Assembly (NCBI GenBank): GCA_964019135.1
Contig: OZ025257.1
Coordinates: forward strand, 27,264,352 to 27,328,351
Reading direction: 5' to 3'
Length of the DNA stretch: 64,000 bases
From: Arenicola marina
Taxonomy: Eukaryota > Annelida > Polychaeta > Arenicolidae
Position numbers and translations under genes: made by a program. The number at the start of each line of letters is the position of its first letter. The stretch's first letter is position 1. The notes beneath the pieces are model-generated. The model searched no databases, had not been told where the DNA came from, and saw only the letters and a list, made by a program, of their open reading frames with translations. Positions 56,705 through 64,000 of this stretch are shown one piece after another.

Positions 56705-57306
56705 AGTAGCTTAATTGTCGTATTGCAGTGAAACGTGGACTACATATTGTGGCCAAGAAGGTAAATTGAATAACTTCCATTTTCGTTACCTGCGAAACAT
56801 TTGAGGCATATCTTGGTAAGACAAGGTAACGAATGCTGAAGTGTTAGACAGGGCCAACCTATCAAGCATTCTTGCTCTTGTGAAGCAAAGACGTCTTCGT
56901 TGGCCTGGAAACGTTCATCGTATGCAAGATGAACGCATTCCCAAGGATATGCTCTACGGTACGTGAACTCGCCGACGGCGAAAGGCCAACTGTACGGCCA
57001 AAGCTTAGGTCTAAGGATGTTTGTAAGCGGGACATGAGGGCTTTCGGCATTGATCCAGATTCTTGGGAGAATCTAGCATCCCAAAAGAGGGGGATGGGTA
57101 TATGTCGTGCGTAAGGGAATGGCCCACCACGACGGGCTCTGGTTTGAGAAACTGGACTTGAAAAGCCAAGCTAGGCGCCCACCAGCAAGCACAAACCAAA
57201 ACCTATCGACAGGTCACCGATGCGACGACTGCGGTAAGCTCTGTCGGTCACAGATAAGCTTATTCAGTCATAAGCGTAAACGCCACGTTAGAAATCGTAT
57301 AACTTA
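56705..57306 (+). mobile_element. Second LINE remnant, ORF2 C-terminus with zinc finger
   Basis: It contains RLRWPGNVHRMQDERIPKDM, then SKDVCKRDMRAFGIDPDSWE, then a terminal CDDCGKLCRSQISLFSHKRK finger. This is the typical end of endonuclease-reverse-transcriptase LINEs (RLRW.GHV.RM...R.PK; KDVCKRDLK; C..C.R.CRSRIGL.SH). The blocks are in different frames, so it is degenerate. It directly follows the CR1-like remnant in the same orientation and is a different family. Confidence 0.7.
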
Positions 57307-57309
57307 AAA

Positions 57310-58374
57310 CCAGTACCAGAACGACTGAAGAGAATGTAAGTATGGGACAGTGGCAGGCGGGGGGAGGCATTTGGATTCTCCAGTCTGCACACCGAACCGA
57401 GCGTGATGCCGCTGCATGCAAGAGCGCATTGGCAACAGCAGCCGCCTTGAACCTATATTCAACCGAACCACTGCAAACGTGTCAACGCTATCGCATGTGT
57501 CAACACTACCGCTTATCACCTTATCCCGCGCATAATATCGCTTTCGGGTGCTTATCCAGCATGGTGACCATGTCTGCCGCGGGCGACCTAACTTGGTGCC
57601 AACAGTAATAATTATTTCTCCCAACGCATTATCGCCCGAACCGTCATCAAAACAAACAAATCCCGTACTGTCTCGCGTCCACAACTTCCCATCAGTATCA
57701 AATTTTTTCCATTGAAGGTACGTTAAATGACGAACAACGGGCGGGAAACAGCCCCTTTTTGTACTCAATCAACCCATTTTTTTTACTCAATCAATTTATG
57801 AGCTTGGGCCTTAGTTTTACTGGACTGATGTTCGTTTATTAGCGTGCTTTAGCCGCAATTTGAGTATTCTGTACAAACGAAATACTGTCATACTGTCATT
57901 TCTTTCACTTAGTATTAGTACGAACGCTAGACGTCCGCGAGCGGGGCGGCTAGTGGAGTTAAATGGGCGCGCGTAGGCCGTTTCCCGGAGCCGGGAGTAT
58001 GCCTGCCGTTGGTCAGCATGAAGCCGTGCCACACTGACGCTTGCCCCATATGACAGTCCCTACGTGGCTTCTAAATATAACGTACCGCAGTTTCGCGATC
58101 TACTGGAGCGATAATACACAAGAATTTAAAGTTTTGTTTTCATCTACCTCATCGCTGTACTGATGCGTCGCTTTCATTCCGCGGCTGAGAACATGTCATT
58201 CGTTGCAATTACTCCGTGAAACGGTAAACAAACTGAAGATGTGAGTAGTGAGTTTAATCTTAGATGTTTTAGCAAAATTACGCACTTACCCGATAACACC
58301 TGGATGAAGTTGAACCCAGGCTGTGTCGTTTGTGTGACTGTGAGCTGAGATTCTTCAACCATAGCCATGGCAAG
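57310..58374. other. Intergenic, no gene seen
   Basis: No supported gene. Open frames of 70-150 codons on the minus strand lack domains. Confidence 0.4.
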
Positions 58375-59020
58375 GCCTAGCCCTGGTACATGCCTCTCTT
58401 ACCACGCCCGTAAACGGAGCTAGGGTGAGAGCCATGCCGCTGACACGGCCGAAAACAAGAAATCGGTAGAAATCGCGGACCGGTGGCTCAAGTTGAAGTT
58501 CATAACAGAATAAATATACAGTGCCTACCCGACAATGTGCGCCACGACGTTCCTAAAGCTTTTTGGACTTTCGTCGCACTTTCATTTCTTTGCTTGGTAA
58601 TGTATTTTCTTGTAATCCAGACAATTTATTTCACCTCTCGCTTCGTTTTGAATGCTTCGCCGCTCGCCAGAAGTAAACAATCTTAGCGTGAGCACTCGCT
58701 GCCAGGCGGCATTTGTTTACTTCCGGCGAGTGGCGGAGCATTCAAAACGGAGCGAGAGGTGAAATAAATTGTCTGGATTACAAGAAAATACATTACCAAG
58801 CACTGAAAATGAAAGTGCGACGAAAGTCCAAAAAGGTTTAGGAACGTTGTGGCGCATATTGTCGGGTAGGCACTGTTTATTTATTCTGTTATGAACTTCA
58901 ACTTGAGCCACCGGTCCGCGATTTCTGCCAATTTCTTGTTTTCGGCCGTGTCAGCGGCATGGCTCTCACCCTAGCTCCGTTTACGGGCGTGGTAAGAGAG
59001 GCATGTACCAGGGCTAGGCA
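58375..59020. mobile_element. Foldback element, about 307-bp arms
   Basis: The arm 58375-58680 (gcctagccctggtacatgcc...) is about 95% the reverse complement of 58713-59020, with a 32-base spacer. The termini are gcctagccctgg at both ends. The arms carry the same 60-70-codon frame (MAQVEVHNRINIQCLPDN) on opposite strands. No target duplication or transposase is evident. It looks like a foldback transposon or a recent inverted duplication. Confidence 0.8.
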
Positions 59021-59032
59021 AGGCCAAGGTGT

Positions 59033-59140
59033 CAGGGGCTGATCCAGAAATTTGAAAAGGGAGGGGTCCATTTGAAGCTTGCGACCTCGGGGTGGGCTCC
59101 ACAAAATTGATGACCAGGGGAGGGGGGCTGCAAGGTCACA
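59033..59140. mobile_element. hAT-like MITE left end
   Basis: caggggctgatccagaaatt followed by a G-rich stretch matches the left ends at 32058 and 38441. The right end was not located; the end coordinate is approximate. Confidence 0.45.
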
Positions 59141-59206
59141 GGTTGTCTAACAGCAGACATGATGCTTAGAGGCAGGCCTGGTAATGCTTCAGAAAAATAT
59201 AGCTTG

Positions 59207-59342
59207 TTCCAGGACTCCACAAAAACAAGGCTGGTTCCACTCTCATACAGCATTCGGCAGCTTGTATGGCTATAGTGACGCAATCTGAGCGTTATCTGGC
59301 ATGAGAGTTACCCTTCAGTGGAACTAGCCTTGCTTTTGGAAT
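59207..59342. mobile_element. Small hairpin MITE, copy 2
   Basis: The arms aaaaacaaggctggttccac and gtggaactagccttgctttt mirror those at 14191-14343. The internal sequence differs, as expected for an old foldback family. Confidence 0.75.
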
Positions 59343-59944
59343 AAGCGATTTTTCAAATAGTGAGTGGCTGAAGGTTTCTTTTGGTATATATGTTGTGGGC
59401 TGATGAATTCATGAGTAGCATGTGGAACCTTTAATGTCTTTACCTAACTGTTCATTAATGTATTCTGGATATGAATATATGACATATGTGTGGCGCCTTC
59501 ATCACATTTTTGTGGAATCCAGAAATGGTTGTCACCACCCCCTACTATTCAGATTGTGGTATTTCTGGTCCTAGGCCAGAATGGACACTGAAAGTTCAAT
59601 ACCGACCAGGTGGTTTTTCGAACCGGAAACCCTATTGCATCCAGCAACAGTGACAGTGTATAGTCACTCATAAAACATCAGCATTTAGCTAATTTTTTGT
59701 CTGAAGTGAGTAAAGCCAAACAACTAGCGGAAGGTATGCAGTGCAGATTATTCATGTAGCATCATGTAGCAATTGACATAGAGCATTAATTATCCCTATC
59801 TTTTAGGGTCTCGAACATATCCTTCAGTTACTGTGCAGCCTTAGTAGTTGTATTACATTCTGGGCACGATCAACTTGGTAGTGGGATTAACAGGATGGAA
59901 TCAAAAAGCTAATTGTGTAGTTACTGGCTGCAGGTTGGGATGGC
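59343..59944. other. Intergenic, no gene seen
   Basis: Unique-looking AT-rich sequence without a supported feature. Confidence 0.4.
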
Positions 59945-60090
59945 AGCCCCACTGGGGGCCCTATTATGCAAACCTGATGGGGGGTTTCCTAGGTGCCCTG
60001 TAATGCCTGAGAGAGCTGACATTTGTGACAAAGAAAAATATCCCTATATAGCAAACATTTTTGATGAAAAAGAAACAACTGATTTTATAA
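59945..60090 (+). repeat. Dispersed repeat, copy 2
   Basis: Related to the reverse complement of 5690-5850. Both copies can be read as ...CP.MPE.ADICD..., but as diverged DNA copies this alone does not show coding. Confidence 0.6.
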
Positions 60091-60129
60091 ACTTGCGATT
60101 TGGGTGGAGGGTTGTTGTCTTTAGGTCTA

Positions 60130-60714
60130 CAGTGGTCGCTGCATTATACAGTCTCTCCATTATAGACTCCCTCCGTTATGCAATCTTCCACTGTGCACTG
60201 AATACTTTTCCATGTGAAAGCCCCTTTATTATAGGCTTTAAACAAACAACATATTGCGATTATCTGACTGGTTGTTAAGACAACTGCGCATAACTAATTG
60301 TTATTCACACTTTCTGTATACATTTGATATAAGTAGGGTCATCTAAGTACTGTCTAAGTACTTGAGTCAATACAGTACTGTCTAAGTACTTCAGTCAATA
60401 CAGTACTGTCTAAGTACTTGAGTCAATACATGTACATGTCGATGCTATTTTTTCAATGGCGCAGAGCTGGAGAAACCCTAGCAAGCAGGTCAGCTTTGTG
60501 TGACTGAATGCTGATGCTATTATGGATAAGTGGGGAAAAGGAGCCTGAGCTGCATCAAAGACTGAAGCTGTATTATAGTGCCATTTCACTGTACAATGAT
60601 TCTTGAATGAAAACTGCCCATCTCAGGGCATCCCTCTATTATACAACTCCCTCCATTATACATTATAGTATATCGGGCGGGCAGAACAGAAGTCATATAA
60701 TGCAAGGACCACTG
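60130..60714. mobile_element. 585-bp TA-flanked MITE (pogo/Tc1-mariner type)
   Basis: The left terminus cagtggtcgctgcattatac and the inverted right terminus (cagtggtccttgcattatat in reverse complement) are flanked by TA on both sides (60128-60129, 60715-60716). Subterminal attatagactccctcc-type motifs recur inside. Cagt ends with TA duplication fit pogo-like elements. No transposase is present. A three-copy run of acagtactgtctaagtact sits at about 60345-60425. Confidence 0.75.
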
Positions 60715-60962
60715 TATGTCAAATTTGCCACATGCGTTTAGTAACAGATCGCCTCGACTTTTAAGCTGCTTTATGTGACTCTGCATCGGCCGGCCACTTT
60801 ATCCACCTTATCCTAATCCCTTTTCAAATATTTATGTAAATTAGACAGCTCTGCATCATAACTTTTAAAGGTGAATATTCACAAGTCATGGTAACTTATA
60901 AATGTCTGCATTCAAATATTTATCAATTTTATCAGTCTTTTTACATGATGCGATAAGTATAC

Positions 60963-61047
60963 CGTGGCCCCTGCACTATACAACTCCTTTTCTGCCAGCC
61001 TGAAAAGATCTATAATGGAGGGAGTCATATAATAAAGGGATGCCCCC
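60963..61047. mobile_element. Fragment related to the TA-flanked MITE
   Basis: gtggcccctgcactatacaa and, inverted, tataatggagggagtcatat repeat the terminal and subterminal motifs of 60130-60714 at short spacing. It is probably an internally deleted relative. Confidence 0.5.
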
Positions 61048-61470
61048 AGATAAGCCGTCTAACAGTTCAAGCATCAGAACATGCAAAAATCGAATCATAT
61101 TAAACATGCTTACACTGGTTCCCTGGCAGGGAAAGTTTCGGTAGTATCAAACTTTGGACATCGCTGCTGTTTAGTGCCTTTTAACATATGATTACACATC
61201 TTACGTGTAGTTTGCTAACTCTCAGGATATCTGTGCCAGCAATTACAGTCTGGTTTACAGTCGTGATTGGCAGCACAAGGGAAAGTTAATGAACCAGGCA
61301 ACTAGGCTAGAAGCCATGATGATGGTTTAGAAGACCTCTTCTTGATCACTGAAAGTGCTTAATGCACTGAGACTAATTTACCAATGACTTATTTTCCTTC
61401 AGACTCGGCGCGAACGTTTATTATAGCCATTAGGCGATGTTAACCTGAAGTGACGCCGCGAGGGATTCAC

Positions 61471-63270
61471 ATGGTCAGAACCACCCACGCGTTAACCATG
61501 GCGACGTCGTCTGCGGCTCACCCGACGACCGTGTCGCCAAGGAAACGTCTCCTCTTCACGCGGCCCACCGTCACCACCTCGATGTCCCTGAACGCGCCAA
61601 ACTTCAGCAAGAAGATCCTGCACGGCCTGAACTCGCTGCGCAAGGAAGACACGCTCTGCGACTACGTACTGATTGCGTGCGAGGAGCGAGTGCGCGTGCA
61701 CCGAGCGGTCATGGCGGCCTGTAGCGACTACTTCCACGTGATGTTCACGGGAGAGATGCGCGAGAGCAAGCAGGACGAGGTGACGCTGCAGGGCGTCAGC
61801 GGCGTCGGCCTCAAGGTCATCGTCGATTTCGCCTACACGGGTTGCCTCGACCTGGACCTGGATAACCTGGAGGACGTGTTGGCGGCGGCCTCGCACCTGC
61901 AGGTGTCCGAGGCGCTGGTCCTGTGCGTGGACTTCATGGAGAAGGCGATCACCATCGAGAACTGCGTGGATATCCTCAACATGTCCGACCTGTATTCGCT
62001 GGCCGAGTGCAGGCGCATCACCGAGGCGTTCATCCTGGAGCATTTCGAGGCCCTGGCGGACACCGAGCAGTTCGGCAAGTTGACGGCCGCCCAGCTGGGG
62101 TCGCTGATGGCGCAGAACGAGCTGCGTGTCGTGTCGGAGTTCAAGCTCTTCGAGTTGGTGCTGCGCTGGATCGAGAAGGACCGCGCGGCACGCGAGGGAC
62201 ACGTGCGCGAGCTCATGCAATGCGTGCGCCTGCCGCTGCTGTCGGGCGAAGAGCTGGTGGACCAGGTGAGCCTGGTGGGCCTGATGCAGGAGAACAGGGC
62301 CTGCCGCGAGCTGCTGACGGCCGCCAAGGACTACCACATCGTGGTGAGCAAGCAGCCGCTGCTGCAGTCGAGTCGTACCCAGGTGCGGTCGAACAAGGCG
62401 AGTATCGTGCTGTGCCACGCCGAGAACATTGAGGCCTACGACCTGGCGTCCGGCAAGCACTCGTTCCTGAAGGACGCGCCCGTGCCGCTGTACACCCCCT
62501 GCGTCTGCGTCATCGACAACTTCATGTACGCCTGCGGCGGCAAGTACGACAGCCATGACAACAACGAGATAGCCACGGCGCGCTGCTTCCGGTATGACCC
62601 GCGCTTCGACGTGTGGCACGAGCTGGCCTCCATGAACGAGGCGCGCAAGGACTTCTCGCTGGTCGTCGTCGGCAAGTGTCTGTACGCCATCGCCGGCCAG
62701 GACGAGAACATGGTCGTCTGCACGGTCGAGTGCTTCTCCATCGCCAAAAACGACTGGGAGGGGAGGCGTTCCCTGAGCCAAGCGGCGTACGGCCACGCCG
62801 GGGCCGCCCTCCACGACCGCATCTTCATCTCGGGGGGCCAGAAGTTCGACGGCCAGTGCACGACGGTGATGTCGTACAGCGCATCGCGCGACACCTGGCA
62901 GGAGGAGACGCCGCTGCTGCACGCGCGCGTCAACCACAACATGGCCGAGTTCGGCGGCGCCCTCTACGTCATCGGCGGCAACGTCGAGGACACGTACGGC
63001 TTTCCGGTGCCCGTCGTCAGCGTGGAGATGTACTGCCCAGACACCAAGGCCTGGACCATCCTCGAGTCGAACATCAAGATCCGCGAGGCCGGCTCGTGCA
63101 CGAGCAAGGACAAGGTGTTCATCGTGGGCGGCATCAACGGCCAGCACTACTACTCGGACCTCATCCACGTCTTCGACCCGAAGAAGGACAAGCTCGACGT
63201 GTACGACCGCTTCCCGTCGCGCATCTTCGGTCGCTCCTGCTGCGTCCTCACGCTACCTCAATACATGTGA
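61471..63270 (+). CDS. BTB-BACK-kelch protein (KLHL family)
   Basis: A single 599-codon exon. KLHL proteins are substrate adaptors of Cullin-3 ubiquitin ligases. From the first ATG: a 45-residue leader; a BTB domain (about 45-155, LRKEDTLCDYVLIA...VHRAVMAACSDYFHVMFTGE); a BACK domain (about 160-262); then about six kelch blades (about 320-590) with typical GG turns (FMYACGGK, LYAIAGQD, IFISGGQK, LYVIGGN, VFIVGGINGQ). It ends FGRSCCVLTLPQYM. The ATG at 61498 (accATGG) has a better start context than 61471 and may be the true start. A tttccttcag acceptor-like site at 61400 suggests an untranslated exon upstream. Closest in feel to KLHL26/KLHL9/13, but the paralogue is not certain. Very GC-rich third positions. 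Confidence 0.92.
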   Translation: MVRTTHALTMATSSAAHPTTVSPRKRLLFTRPTVTTSMSLNAPNFSKKILHGLNSLRKEDTLCDYVLIACEERVRVHRAVMAACSDYFHVMFTGEMRESKQDEVTLQGVSGVGLKVIVDFAYTGCLDLDLDNLEDVLAAASHLQVSEALVLCVDFMEKAITIENCVDILNMSDLYSLAECRRITEAFILEHFEALADTEQFGKLTAAQLGSLMAQNELRVVSEFKLFELVLRWIEKDRAAREGHVRELMQCVRLPLLSGEELVDQVSLVGLMQENRACRELLTAAKDYHIVVSKQPLLQSSRTQVRSNKASIVLCHAENIEAYDLASGKHSFLKDAPVPLYTPCVCVIDNFMYACGGKYDSHDNNEIATARCFRYDPRFDVWHELASMNEARKDFSLVVVGKCLYAIAGQDENMVVCTVECFSIAKNDWEGRRSLSQAAYGHAGAALHDRIFISGGQKFDGQCTTVMSYSASRDTWQEETPLLHARVNHNMAEFGGALYVIGGNVEDTYGFPVPVVSVEMYCPDTKAWTILESNIKIREAGSCTSKDKVFIVGGINGQHYYSDLIHVFDPKKDKLDVYDRFPSRIFGRSCCVLTLPQYM

Positions 63271-63815
63271 CCGAGACTATAGCCGAGACCACGTCATTAT
63301 GCCACTTTGTCGATGCCGATTGTATCGAACACGAGGATTTTTAGTTCGATTTTGTTTGCAGATTCAAGGGTTATATATCTTCTTAGCTTTTTGCGAATTC
63401 CTATATATGTATAGAGATATACTGTACATGTAGTGGTAAATTATTGATGTGTATAAAGCAGAATCTGCTGAAGCTTGGATAGTTTGTCCCGAAAAGTAGG
63501 GGATCAAGCCTGTCGTTGAATAACCATTGATCGGTTGTTGTCGCTGTTATTTCGTTTTGGGAACTTTGGGGTATTTTTTGTTGTCGTTAGCTTAGCTCTG
63601 ACTTGAGTGTTTGGATAACTCCTGGCTTATGTCCCCTTTAGCCTTTTTTGGGGGGGGGGGTTATCTCCCGCCTGGTTTACCCCCCTCCCCGCCCGCTACC
63701 CAGTCTCCCAGCTTTCCGTGCTGAGGGTCCTTAGGCATCCCCCTGTCCTGTCTGCTGTCGGGGCCTCCCTAACTCAGGTGGTAAGCAGGCTGAGTCGCAC
63801 AAAACAGGCCATGGC
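63271..63815. other. 3' flank of the kelch gene
   Basis: AT-rich sequence with tatatatgtatagagatata near 63403 and a G run at 63650-63660. No consensus AATAAA was found by eye, so the 3' end is undefined. Confidence 0.4.
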
Positions 63816-64000
63816 ACATCATTCATGTCCCGGGAGGTTTCACATCATTCATGTCCCGGGAGGTGTAACATCATTCATGTCCCGGGAGGTGTAACATCAT
63901 TCATGTCCCGGGAGGTGTAACATCATTCATGTCCCGGGAGGTTTCACATCATTCATGTCCCGGCGAGGTTTGACATCATTCATGTCCCGGGAGGTTTGAC
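63816..64000 (+). repeat. 26-bp tandem repeat running off the window
   Basis: The unit reads acatcattcatgtcccggga then ggtgta, about seven copies, with variation mainly in the last four bases. It continues past the right edge. Confidence 0.9.

Noticed and set aside
61492-63168. 558-codon open frame antisense to the kelch exon
   Set aside because: Caused by the high GC3 of the true gene; the translation is low-complexity Arg/Leu/Val/His with no domain.

Overview
The window is animal nuclear DNA. It has spliced genes with GT..AG introns, a tRNA-derived repeat, many short DNA transposons, LINE remnants and an LTR retrotransposon, and no bacterial operon structure. A marine invertebrate fits best, most likely a lophotrochozoan. 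Reasons are the transition-zone gene TMEM231, an invertebrate-style transglutaminase N-terminus, a GC-rich intronless-looking kelch exon, and tracts of the gtgaccttgacctt type common in molluscs and their relatives. The species cannot be fixed from the sequence. Coding exons are very GC-rich at third positions and stand out from AT-rich, repeat-filled surroundings.

Layout. 0.3-0.9 kb: first two coding exons of a transglutaminase, minus strand, running off the left edge. 0.9-9 kb: intergenic, with a tRNA-Arg-like SINE head, a 31-bp minisatellite, a hairpin and an E-box cluster. 9-16.7 kb: a two-exon zinc-finger gene on the minus strand (a 13-base first coding exon, then one long exon), whose 5.2-kb intron holds several MITE-like elements. 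18.5-25.2 kb: a Ty3-like LTR retrotransposon on the minus strand with unusually short LTRs; its left LTR is split by a 958-bp DNA transposon. 25.5-29.8 kb: a complete seven-exon TMEM231 gene, plus strand. 31.5-46.5 kb: a tandem segmental duplication, two copies of the same block. Each carries nested hAT-type MITEs, a large G-rich minisatellite and one copy of the last exon of a cyclase-family (PF04199) enzyme gene. The single first exon of that gene lies outside the duplication at 47.5-47.7 kb. 48-61 kb: repeat-rich, with two long palindromes, LINE 3' remnants and a TA-flanked MITE. 61.5-63.3 kb: a BTB-BACK-kelch gene. 63.8-64 kb: a 26-bp tandem repeat running off the right edge.

The five host genes are unrelated in function: protein cross-linking, DNA binding, ciliary gate, small-molecule hydrolysis and Cul3 adaptor. 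They do not form a pathway. The most unusual locus is the 31.5-47.7 kb cyclase region, where one promoter and signal-peptide exon faces two intact, nearly identical terminal exons about 8.5 kb apart, separated by an expanding minisatellite.
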